7,197 nt of DNA from positions 1-7,197 of the forward strand of contig CAYZXU010000118.1 of NCBI GenBank assembly GCA_964482535.1, in the 5' to 3' direction. The notes beneath the pieces are model-generated. The model was not told the origin of the DNA. It saw only the letters and a list, made by a program, of their open reading frames with translations, and did no database searches. Positions within the stretch are counted from its first letter, which is position 1; every line of letters begins with the position of its first letter. This DNA comes from CAYZXU01 sp964482535. GTDB lineage: Bacteria > Desulfobacterota > Desulfobacteria > Desulfobacterales > BuS5. Position numbers and translations under genes: made by a program. Below, piece by piece: positions 1 through 7,197 of the stretch.

Positions 1-2924
1 TGCCGCTGTGCCAGGAAAATTGCCCCCTTGGAGTAAATGTTCAGGGCTATATAGCTCTGTCAAAAGTAAAGCTCTACAAGGAAGCATTGGAGTTGATCAG
101 AAAAGATAATATCCTTCCGGGTATATGCGGCAGGGTATGCACACATCCCTGTGAAGCTGCCTGCAGAAGAAATGAGCTTGATGACTCTGTGGCAATCAGA
201 GATATAAAGCGGTTTCTTGCGGACTATGAAATTAAAAACAGTATAACTCCGGATATTCCGGTTATAACCGAAAACGGCAAAACTGCTGCTGTCATTGGCT
301 CAGGTCCAGCAGGTCTTGCAGCCGCAGCAGATCTTGCATTATACGGTTATCAGGTTACTCTCTTTGAAAAGAAAAAAAAACCAGGGGGACTTCTCAGGTA
401 CGGAATCGGGAAACATCGTCTTCCGGAAGATATTCTTGACCTTGAAATAGATTATATTAAAAGGCTCGGCGTAAAATTCAAGACTTCCTGCCCCATTGAT
501 TTTTTAAAACAGTTTACTGATTTAAAGGAAGAATTTGATGGAGTAATTATTACTTCAGGCACATGGTCAGACATGAGGCTTGGCGTACCCGGAGAAAATC
601 TTGAGGGTGTAAACGGCTGTATCTCATTCCTTACAAGGATAGATGATGAAAAAACAGGAAAACTTGATGCTAAAGTCGCTGTAATCGGCGATGGAAACGC
701 AGCGTTTGATCTTGCAAGAACACTTCTTCGTCTTGGAGCTGATGTCACAATTTTATCATGGTTTCCTGAAAACCTTATTCCGGCAGACAAAGAAGAAATT
801 ACTGCTGCAATTGAAGAAGGTGCTGTTATAAAAGAGAGCCTTAAAACAGTTGAATTTAAAGGGGAAAATCAGAGACTCAAGAGTATCGTTTTAATGCCTG
901 CAGAGCTGGGGGCGGCAGACTCAAACGGTATCTGCTGGCCGGTGGTCATGCCTTCTGCCGAACCTGTTGAGCTTGAATTTGACATGGCATTTGTGGCAAT
1001 CGGACAGAAAGGCGTTCTTAAGGAAAAAGAAAAGATAGCGGCTTTTAAGGTTACAAAGAGCGGTTATATTCAGGTGGATGAAAATTTTCGGACGGATATT
1101 GCAAATGTTTTTGCGGCAGGTGATGCGGTTTCAGGGCCGACATCGGTGGTGGAAGCCATGGCATCCGGAAAAAAAGCAGCTCTTTGCTTTCATAAGGATA
1201 TGCTTTGCATAGATCCGGAAGAATATTATAACCCATCGCTCTCTTTACGTCCTTTAAAAAAGGATTATCCTGCAATACCCGATGATATGCCATCGCTTTC
1301 ACGTCCTAAAATGCCTGAAAAACAATCTGCTTTTAGAAAAAATAGTTTTTCTGAAGTAGCCCTGGGATTCAGTGAACCACAGGTTGTATTTGAAACTGAA
1401 AGATGTTTGCAATGTGGAGTATGTTCCGAGTGCTTCCAGTGTGTAAATGCATGTGAAGCTGCAGGCGCAATAAACCACCTGGAGATGGAAAAAGAAATAA
1501 TCGAGCATGCAGGAGTAGTAATTGTTGCAGATCCAAAGGCTGCCCCGTCTGCTAAAGGGGAAGATGTTATAAGAGCATACGGCCCTAAAATAGCAAAACC
1601 GGATATTTATGCCATGATACTCAGAGGTTTTGCATCTGCTTCAAAAGCCATGATACTGCTTGGTGAAACTCTCCAGCATAAAGGTCATGGATTCTCATTT
1701 TCACCCCCTGAGCCTGGTTTAAATGACAAATTGCGCATTGGTGTTTTTGTTTGCAGTTGTAATAATTCCTTAGGCTGGCTTGATGAAATGACCTCATATG
1801 TAAAAGATTTAATTCAACGAGAGGACGTTGTGCATGCCGAGGTAATATCTTCTGCATGTGTGGAAGATGGCACGGCCAATATCATAAGAACCATTCATGC
1901 CAGGGGGATAACCAGGGTAGTGCTTGCATCCTGTGTATGCTGCCCCTTGAACTTTGTCTGCAGCGCCTGCACGGAGCCAAGAAGCCGTTTAAAGCATGCC
2001 CTGTTTAACAGGACAGGTATCAGCCGTTCAATGGTGGAGACATGCAATCTCAGAGGAGAAGTCCTGCGTCTTATAGAAACTGATGCCCAGCTTGCCTTTA
2101 CAAGATTTACAGGTCTTATAGACCGTTCAATGGATCGAACAAAAAAGCTTAAGCAGCTTCCTGTGCTTGCAAGAAATTATAATTTTACCACAGCAGTAAT
2201 AGGAGCGTCTGAAGCTTCGCTTTACAGCTCTTATACACTGGCAAAAGCAGGATATGAAGTATTGGCCTTTGGTATTGCCGGAAATTTTTCGGCAATGGAA
2301 CTCTCTCATCAAAACATTCATTTTTTTAAAGGTTCAGATGTAAAAGAGATTATTGGCTCGCTTGGTGATTTTCAGGTAATTTCCGAATTAAACGGACAGA
2401 CTCGAAGCATGCAGGTTGGCGCTGTGGTATTAGATGAAAAATCGAGAAAAAAAATTAAATTTATGTCCCAGCATTGGTTGCCAGGCAGTACTGTATCATC
2501 GGCGATACAACAAAAAGATTTGCTTGGAGTCCCTTTTTTTAATCCTGGAGAAACTGCGGTTTCAGGACTTTTTTTGTCGGAACCACCTGGAATAAATGCC
2601 TCTAACCGTCAGAAAGGCGAGGCTGCCGCCGTACATACTGCAGCCATTATGCCAAAGGGACCGCGCCAGAGCAGGGGGTATTACTCCATGGTGGATGTGA
2701 ATCTTTGCCGCGGATGTGGCCGCTGTGCAATGGTCTGCCCATACCATGCAATATCCTTAAACAGTAATTCTCTCGGAGGTTTGTGTGCTGTGGTTGATGT
2801 TACTCTATGCAAGGGGTGCGGCAACTGTATTTCGGTATGCCCCACAAATGCTCTTGACACACCATACCGTGACCAGACTTATCTGGAACAGACACTGGAG
2901 GAACTCTTAACTTCGTGTCGATAA
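1..2924 (+). CDS. GltD-like FAD/NAD(P) oxidoreductase fused to HdrA-like module and C-terminal ferredoxin (5' partial)
   Basis: The reading frame is open to the left edge (first whole codon nt 3; 973 residues visible, numbered from there), so the true start lies outside; the TTG at 87 is internal. Residues 1-80 are the cysteine-rich N-terminal domain of glutamate synthase beta / NfnB-type proteins (PLCQENCP, then GRVCTHPCEAAC). An FAD Rossmann motif GSGPAG lies at 99-104 and an NAD(P) motif GDGNAA at 229-234. The second FAD motif reads VFAAGDAVSGPTSVVEA. Next comes CLQCGVCSECFQCVNAC (468-484), a ferredoxin-like segment. Residues from about 580 to 690 resemble the HdrA N-terminus (GVFVCSC, ASCVCC, ETCNLRGE), followed by a degenerate Rossmann start, GASEAS (734-739). 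Two CxxCxxCxxxC motifs (902-912, 936-946) give a C-terminal 2x[4Fe-4S] ferredoxin. It is soluble, with no membrane segment seen. The likely role is passing electrons between NAD(P)H and the Hdr proteins encoded downstream. Family assignment is secure; the exact reaction is inferred. Confidence 0.9.
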   Translation, partial: PLCQENCPLGVNVQGYIALSKVKLYKEALELIRKDNILPGICGRVCTHPCEAACRRNELDDSVAIRDIKRFLADYEIKNSITPDIPVITENGKTAAVIGSGPAGLAAAADLALYGYQVTLFEKKKKPGGLLRYGIGKHRLPEDILDLEIDYIKRLGVKFKTSCPIDFLKQFTDLKEEFDGVIITSGTWSDMRLGVPGENLEGVNGCISFLTRIDDEKTGKLDAKVAVIGDGNAAFDLARTLLRLGADVTILSWFPENLIPADKEEITAAIEEGAVIKESLKTVEFKGENQRLKSIVLMPAELGAADSNGICWPVVMPSAEPVELEFDMAFVAIGQKGVLKEKEKIAAFKVTKSGYIQVDENFRTDIANVFAAGDAVSGPTSVVEAMASGKKAALCFHKDMLCIDPEEYYNPSLSLRPLKKDYPAIPDDMPSLSRPKMPEKQSAFRKNSFSEVALGFSEPQVVFETERCLQCGVCSECFQCVNACEAAGAINHLEMEKEIIEHAGVVIVADPKAAPSAKGEDVIRAYGPKIAKPDIYAMILRGFASASKAMILLGETLQHKGHGFSFSPPEPGLNDKLRIGVFVCSCNNSLGWLDEMTSYVKDLIQREDVVHAEVISSACVEDGTANIIRTIHARGITRVVLASCVCCPLNFVCSACTEPRSRLKHALFNRTGISRSMVETCNLRGEVLRLIETDAQLAFTRFTGLIDRSMDRTKKLKQLPVLARNYNFTTAVIGASEASLYSSYTLAKAGYEVLAFGIAGNFSAMELSHQNIHFFKGSDVKEIIGSLGDFQVISELNGQTRSMQVGAVVLDEKSRKKIKFMSQHWLPGSTVSSAIQQKDLLGVPFFNPGETAVSGLFLSEPPGINASNRQKGEAAAVHTAAIMPKGPRQSRGYYSMVDVNLCRGCGRCAMVCPYHAISLNSNSLGGLCAVVDVTLCKGCGNCISVCPTNALDTPYRDQTYLEQTLEELLTSCR

Positions 2925-2969
2925 CATTTTTATTTTTGAGCGAGCCATAGATAACGGTTTTTTTATAAT

Positions 2970-4553
2970 ATGAAAAATATTAATATAATTCTATTCCTTT
3001 GCAACTGGAACCCCCACGCAGCCTACCAGACTCTTCAGGACATAAAGGCTGAAATACCCATGTCCATAAGAATGGTCAGAATTCCATGCACGGGAATTAT
3101 CAGTAAGGCGCTTCTTATAAAAGCTTTTGAAATGGGCGCCGATGGCGTGGCGCTTGCGGGCTGCAAGTCAGGTTCATGCAGATATGGAAGCGGTACATTT
3201 ACTGCCAGTGAAAATACCGAAGATATCCGCAATATTCTTGAAATCTTGGGGCTTGGCAAAAAAAGGATGCGTCTTGAGACTTTTTATCCTGATGATTCAG
3301 AAGATCTCCTTGATTTTTTAAAAGAATTTTACATGGAAATAGAATCGTTAGGGCCAACCCCTGTAATTTATAAAAAGCAGAAGATTGCTCCTTCAATTGA
3401 CCATAAGGCGCTGTCTGATATTGCTTCTTATCATGATGTATTTGCCTGCCAGGACTGTGGAAAATGCACATCTTCATGTCCACTGGCGCTTAGCGGCAAA
3501 CCTTTTTCTCCAAGGGAGGTTGTCGGCTCAATCCTAAAAGGTGAAGTAGATTCAAAAGCTCTGGTAAGCGATATATGGTCTTGCCTGACCTGTGGTTTAT
3601 GTTATGACAGATGCCCGGCCGCTGTAAATTTTCCGGAGTTTATAAGGGACGTAAGAAGCTTTTTTAAGATAAATGAACTTGACGTTCGCGAGGCCCACGG
3701 AGGTTTTTTTCAATCCGTTATGCGGACTATGACCTGTAAAGAGCTAAGCGGTGATCATTGGGACTGGTTAGACGATAAAATCAGTACGGATAAAAAGAGT
3801 AAAATTCTTTTTTTTGGAGGATGCGCTCCCTATTTTGATATATTCTTCAGAAAATTTTTGGGTACAAATTCATGTAATATACTTTCAGATTCCTTGCGTA
3901 TTCTTAATTTTTTTGACATTCAGCCACAAATTTTAAAGGATGAGCGATGCTGTGGTCATGATCTTTTGTGGTCAGGGGACAGAGAGAATTTTATTAAACT
4001 TGCAAACCTTAATGCAGAGTCAATGAACAGCCTTGATATTGAAGAGGTTATTACGGCGTGTCCTGAATGTTACAGAACCCTTTCCCATGATTACAAAGAG
4101 TTCGGAATAGATCTTAACTTCAAGGTAACCCATATATATGAATTTATTGACAGGGAGATTAATAAGGGGGCTGTAAGTTTCAAGAAATTAAACAAAAAAA
4201 TTACATACCAGGATTCATGCCGTTTAAGCAGGTTTGAAGGAAAGGCGGATCTTCCAAGAAAGCTGATAAGCTATTTGAACACAAATGGTTTTTGTGAAAC
4301 TGCAGATTCCGGTAATGCGGCAATCTGCTGTGGAAACAGCGCATGGACAGGCTGTGATTCATACAGCAAGGCTCTTCAGATGAAACGTTTAAAACAGATA
4401 AATGAGACCGGAAGTGATCTTCTTGTTACATCGTGTCCCAAGTGCCAGATACATTTAACATGTGCAATGGAAAATTCCTTTTTTGATAATAACTCCGGCA
4501 TAAAGATGTCGGATCTTACATCGATTATTGCTAAAACAATTTACTGGAAGTAA
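2970..4553 (+). CDS. MvhD-HdrC-HdrB triple fusion, heterodisulfide-reductase-like (HdrD-type) iron-sulfur protein
   Basis: The protein has 527 residues. Residues 1-130 are MvhD/FlpD-like ([2Fe-2S] electron-transfer domain), with C11, C40, C65 and C70 matching the MvhD domain at the end of the downstream HdrA. The partner of its second CxxC cysteine is Asn14. Residues 155-225 are a HdrC-type dicluster ferredoxin (C160/163/166/170 and C205/208/211/215). Residues 278-500 hold two CCG domains as in HdrB/HdrD: C285, C327-C328, C364, C367 and C417, C453-C454, C489, C492. In the methanogen enzyme such sets bind the non-cubane [4Fe-4S] clusters that cleave the disulfide substrate. Both sets are complete, so the protein is probably catalytic. 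The ATG at 2970 is chosen because later starts would remove C11; no good Shine-Dalgarno is visible. It lies 45 nt after the first gene and 16 nt before hdrA, consistent with one operon. The substrate is unknown; DsrC or a thiol disulfide are possible in a sulfate reducer (inference). Confidence 0.92.
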   Translation: MKNINIILFLCNWNPHAAYQTLQDIKAEIPMSIRMVRIPCTGIISKALLIKAFEMGADGVALAGCKSGSCRYGSGTFTASENTEDIRNILEILGLGKKRMRLETFYPDDSEDLLDFLKEFYMEIESLGPTPVIYKKQKIAPSIDHKALSDIASYHDVFACQDCGKCTSSCPLALSGKPFSPREVVGSILKGEVDSKALVSDIWSCLTCGLCYDRCPAAVNFPEFIRDVRSFFKINELDVREAHGGFFQSVMRTMTCKELSGDHWDWLDDKISTDKKSKILFFGGCAPYFDIFFRKFLGTNSCNILSDSLRILNFFDIQPQILKDERCCGHDLLWSGDRENFIKLANLNAESMNSLDIEEVITACPECYRTLSHDYKEFGIDLNFKVTHIYEFIDREINKGAVSFKKLNKKITYQDSCRLSRFEGKADLPRKLISYLNTNGFCETADSGNAAICCGNSAWTGCDSYSKALQMKRLKQINETGSDLLVTSCPKCQIHLTCAMENSFFDNNSGIKMSDLTSIIAKTIYWK

Positions 4554-4556
4554 ACT

Positions 4557-4561
4557 AAGGA
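4557..4561 (+). promoter_or_regulatory. Ribosome binding site deciding a TTG start for hdrA
   Basis: AAGGA lies 8 nt upstream of the TTG at 4570-4572. An upstream in-frame TTG at 4528 would overlap the preceding gene and has no comparable purine-rich site. The HdrA family motif GVYVCHCG begins only 16 residues after the 4570 start, as expected for the family. The start is therefore placed at 4570. Confidence 0.7.
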
Positions 4562-4569
4562 TAAATAGA

Positions 4570-7008
4570 TTGGTAAAGTTTTCAGATAATATTGCATCAG
4601 ATAATGCCGTGCGTTTAGGTGTTTATGTATGCCACTGCGGGCTTAATATCGCCCAGACAGTGGATTGTAAAGAGGTCGCTGAAAAAGCATTACTTCTTGA
4701 CGATGTTGCTGTATCAAAAGATATAGGCTATGCATGTTCCGAACCCGGGCAGCAGGAGATAAAGGAGGATATCCGCAAGTTCGGTCTTAACAGGATTGTC
4801 GTAGCCTCATGTTCTCCAAGACTCCATGAACCAACATTTCGTCAGATGCTGGTTGCTGCTGACCTTAATCCATATCTTCTGGAAATGGCAAATTTAAGGG
4901 AGCAATGCAGCTGGGTACATATGAACGACACAGGGGCTGCCACAATAAAAGCCATGGAACTCGTTGAAATGGCAGTTGCCCGTGCCCGGCTCTTAATGCC
5001 CCTTGAAGAAAAAAAAGTTCCTTTAACAAAACGAAGCCTTGTCATTGGAGGAGGAATTGCAGGAATTCAGGCAGCTCTTGATCTGGCTGATAACGGTTAT
5101 GAGGTCGTAATGGTTGAAAAAAAACCATCAATCGGCGGCATAATGGCACAGCTTGATAAAACCTTTCCCACAATGGACTGTTCCATCTGAATTCTCGGTC
5201 CGAAGATGACGGATGTCGGTCGGCATCCTAAAATAAAACTTTACACCTTAAGTGAAGTTTCAGATGTTAAGGGTTATGTGGGTAACTTTGATGTAAAAAT
5301 CAAAAAAAAGGCCCGTTATGTCATGGAAAATGAGTGTACTGCCTGCGGTGAATGTGCAAAGGTATGTCCTGTGGTGCGGCCTGATGAGTTTAACATCGGA
5401 CTTTCTTCACGCAAGGCCATTTATTCTCCGTTTCCCCAGGCTGTTCCCTCAGCCTATGTAATAAATGTCAATGAGTGCTTGGGGCATAACCCTGTTGTCT
5501 GCTCAAAGTGTGTTGATGCATGCGATAAAAAATGTATTGATTTTCACATGTCCGATGAAGAGATTGTGGAAAAAGTCGGGTCTATAATAGTCGCAACAGG
5601 TCTTGAGCCCTATAATCCTGAAGAGCTTGACGAATATGGATATACAAGGTTTGAAAATGTTTTGACAAGCCTTGAGTTTGAACGCTTGGTGAATGCAGGT
5701 GGTCCCACAAAAGGTGAACTCCTGCGCCCCACAGACAGACAGCACCCGAAATCCATTGGATTTATTCAGTGCGTTGGCTCCCGTTCAGCAAGAAGAGGAA
5801 AAAGCTACTGCTCGAATATCTGCTGTATGAATACAATAAAAAGCTCCCTTGTTCTAAAGGAGCATTATCCTGACATGGATATCAAAGTATTTTATATTGA
5901 TATACGCGCATTCGGCAAGGGCTTTGAAGAACTTTACCTGCGAAGCAGGCGTCTTGGAGTTAATTATTTAAGGGGGCTTCCAGGAACCGTAGAAGAGCTG
6001 CCTGATAAAACTCTTAAGGTGGCTGTAGAAAATACTGCCACAGGAAAGATTGAGCATTACTCCCTTGACATGCTCGTTCTTGCCCTTGGTATAAAGCCGG
6101 CCAAAAGCACCCAAAAACTCCAGGAAATGCTTGGTCTGCAACTGACACCTGACGGATTTTTTTTAGAAGCACATCCCAAACTGCAGCCAGTGGATGCAGC
6201 AACAAGGGGTGTTTTTTATGCAGGCTGCGCCGAAGCTCCAAAGGATATAAAGGAGAGTGTTACCCAGGGTTCAGCCGCTGCCATGCGGGCTGTCCGCCTT
6301 ATGCACGATGGAGAAATTACCACAGAACCCATTACTGCTGAAGTAATTGAAGAAAAGTGTACATCGTGTGGAAAATGTGCCCTGGTATGTCCCTACAACG
6401 CAATTTCCGTGAACGTAAAAAGTAAAACTCCTGCGATTATAAATACTGCCGCATGTTCAGGCTGCGGCACATGCGCTGCAGAATGCAGATTTGATGCGAT
6501 TGTTATGAATCATTTTACAGATGAACAGATTCTTAGTCAGTCTGATTCCATGCTCGCAAATGATCCGGAAAGTAAAATTCTTGTATTTGCCTGTAACTGG
6601 TGTTCCTATGCAGGCGCAGACTATGCAGGTGTTGCCAGACTTCAGTATCCGGCAAATGTTCGCCTTATCCGTGTGATGTGCTCCGGCAGAGTGGACGAAA
6701 AGTTTATCTGGAATGGATTTTCACAAGGCGCCGGGGTTATTCTTGTGAGCGGATGCCATATTGGAGACTGCCACTATATTGATGCCAACCATTGGACAGA
6801 AAAAAGAATCAAAAGAATCCATAAGAAAATGGAAAAAATAGGTATACGTCCGGAAAGGCTTCAGCTTGAATGGATAAGTGCCGCAGAAGGTACCCGTTTT
6901 GCAAAAGTAATGGATCAAATGGAAGAACTAAGAAGGGGTGTTACAGAAAAAGAAATAGGGATAACAATGGAAACTCTAAAGAGCAGTCGCCGTGAACGTC
7001 ATGGGTAA
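4570..7008 (+). CDS. hdrA: HdrA-MvhD fusion, selenocysteine-containing electron-bifurcating flavoprotein
   Basis: This is one 812-residue protein once the in-frame TGA at codon 207 is read as selenocysteine; the family motifs run through it without interruption. In order: an N-terminal HdrA domain (C21, C23, C56, C81, and ANLREQCSWVH); an FAD Rossmann motif GGGIAG (160-165); and the DCS-x-C-IL-x-PKM motif with Sec at the second cysteine. An inserted ferredoxin follows (C256/259/262/266; C303, C311/314/318/322). C401, C414, C418 and C419 have the 13-4-1 spacing of the unusual FAD-proximal cluster in HdrA. A 2x[4Fe-4S] ferredoxin comes next (C597-C607, C629-C639), then a C-terminal MvhD domain (C675/C678, C704, C729, C734). 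HdrA FAD is the electron-bifurcating centre in HdrABC-MvhAGD, coupling ferredoxin and disulfide reduction. HdrA-MvhD fusions are typical of sulfate reducers and syntrophs. Expression should need SelA, SelB, SelC and SelD, none of which are encoded here. Confidence 0.93.
5188..5190 (+). other. In-frame UGA read as selenocysteine (Sec207 of HdrA)
   Basis: Upstream of the TGA the protein reads TFPTMDCSI, and after it ILGPKMTDVGRHP, in the same frame. Together they rebuild the HdrA signature TFPTxDCSxC-ILxPKM, with the TGA exactly where the second cysteine of the motif belongs. Coding continues for 605 more codons with every downstream HdrA and MvhD motif intact, so a true stop is unlikely. Selenocysteine in HdrA is known from methanococci and deltaproteobacteria. 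Confidence 0.92.
5211..5228 (+). promoter_or_regulatory. Bacterial SECIS hairpin for HdrA selenocysteine insertion
   Basis: The arms GGAUGUC (5211-5217) and GGCAUCC (5222-5228) form a 7-bp stem, six Watson-Crick pairs plus one U-G wobble at 5216/5223, closed on a GGUC tetraloop (5218-5221). The first loop G is 28 nt after the UGA, inside the usual spacing for bacterial SECIS elements, which carry a conserved G at the start of the apical loop. E. coli fdhF likewise presents GGUCU in its loop. The hairpin lies in codons for the conserved D-V-G-R-H-P stretch, so part of its sequence is also under protein constraint. Function would require SelB binding (inference). Confidence 0.82.
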
Positions 7009-7084
7009 GCTGGTGCCTACTGCGCTGGTAAAGTGCTTCAGAACTGCTACGAGTTCGATGCGCAGTAGGCGGTCAGCTTGACCC
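7003..7084. repeat. Long imperfect palindrome at the 3' end of hdrA
   Basis: The core is a perfect 11-bp inverted repeat, GCCTACTGCGC (7015-7025) with GCGCAGTAGGC (7060-7070). It is flanked by AAGCTG/CAGCTT (7007-7012 / 7074-7079) and GGGT/ACCC (7003-7006 / 7081-7084), giving about 21 paired positions with small internal loops. The 34-nt central loop holds a further hairpin, GAACT-(6 nt)-AGTTC at 7041-7056. The outer arm overlaps the last hdrA codon and its TAA stop. There is no following T-tract, so a classical Rho-independent terminator is not supported. It could be a REP- or MITE-like element, an RNA processing or stability structure, or a Rho-linked 3' end. By eye it is more GC-rich than the genes. 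The structure is certain; its role is unknown. Confidence 0.6.
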
Positions 7085-7197
7085 GCATGATACTGTTGAT
7101 TGCAACCATGCTGGATGCAAAATACCTTAGAAATGAGGGAATGATTGCTTTCGGTTAGAAACGGATATTCTTCTGTTTGTGCGTGGGCTTCTCACTA

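Noticed and set aside
87..2924. TTG at 87 as the start of the first gene
   Set aside because: The frame is open to the window edge, and the codons before 87 encode GltD-family N-terminal residues including PLCQENCP, so the start lies upstream of the window.
2936..2969. Promoter with TTGAGC and TATAAT before the second gene
   Set aside because: The spacing is 22 nt, and the TATAAT abuts the ATG, which would give a leaderless start inside an AT-rich gap; probably chance.
4528..4572. Upstream TTG start for hdrA at 4528
   Set aside because: It overlaps the previous gene by 26 nt and has no Shine-Dalgarno, while TTG 4570 has AAGGA at good spacing.
5206..7008. Separate gene starting with ATG at 5206
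   Set aside because: It lacks the HdrA N-terminus and is in the same frame as the segment before the TGA. The TGA sits at a conserved Cys with a SECIS hairpin, so one selenoprotein explains both halves.
7015..7070. tRNA-like element (D-arm-like GCGC-TGGTAAA-GTGC and a TTCGAT motif) or selC
   Set aside because: Only 56 nt, no proper anticodon stem or T stem, and far too short for tRNA-Sec; the bases are better explained by the palindrome.
7009..7158. In-frame continuation of hdrA past the TAA, with UAG at 7066 as possible pyrrolysine
   Set aside because: The frame closes first at a TAA, and the downstream translation matches no HdrA or other motif.
6976..7191. Open minus-strand frame of about 71 codons
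   Set aside because: No convincing start codon or ribosome site, overlaps the 3' end of hdrA and the palindrome, and shows no recognisable domain.

Overview
The window holds one co-directional (+ strand) cluster of three large iron-sulfur flavoprotein genes. They belong to the heterodisulfide reductase (Hdr) / flavin-based electron bifurcation family, and a short non-coding tail of about 190 bp follows them. The gene content points to a strictly anaerobic Desulfobacterota (deltaproteobacterial) sulfate reducer or syntroph, or a close relative. Reasons are a HdrA-MvhD fusion, a HdrC-HdrB-type fusion, a GltD-like NAD(P)H module with extra ferredoxin domains, and selenocysteine use in HdrA. The composition is moderately AT-rich. 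The genus cannot be fixed from the sequence.

Layout: (1) nt 1-2924 is a 5'-truncated gene for a very large fusion. It has a GltD/Nfn-type FAD/NAD(P) oxidoreductase, a Cys-rich ferredoxin segment, a HdrA-like module with a degenerate nucleotide-binding motif, and a C-terminal 2x[4Fe-4S] ferredoxin. (2) nt 2970-4553 encodes a MvhD-HdrC-HdrB triple fusion. (3) nt 4570-7008 is a single hdrA-mvhD gene interrupted by an in-frame TGA at 5188-5190. That TGA sits exactly at a conserved HdrA cysteine and is followed at SECIS distance by a hairpin with a GGUC apical loop, so I read it as selenocysteine. Ordinary gene calling would split this gene into two false ORFs. (4) nt 7009-7197 has no convincing gene but carries a long palindrome that begins in the last codons of hdrA.

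Working model (inference): NAD(P)H delivers electrons through the GltD-like module of protein 1. The FAD of HdrA bifurcates or confurcates between a low-potential ferredoxin branch and a disulfide branch. The two CCG domains of protein 2 would form the disulfide-reducing site, and MvhD-type [2Fe-2S] domains and ferredoxin domains would wire the proteins together. No hydrogenase gene is visible, so this looks like a pyridine-nucleotide-linked relative of the Hdr-Mvh and Hdr-Flox systems. Hdr-type complexes and HdrA selenoproteins are known. The parts that look less standard are the domain arrangement, the decayed HdrA module in protein 1, the missing 2'-phosphate arginines, and the altered MvhD cysteine.
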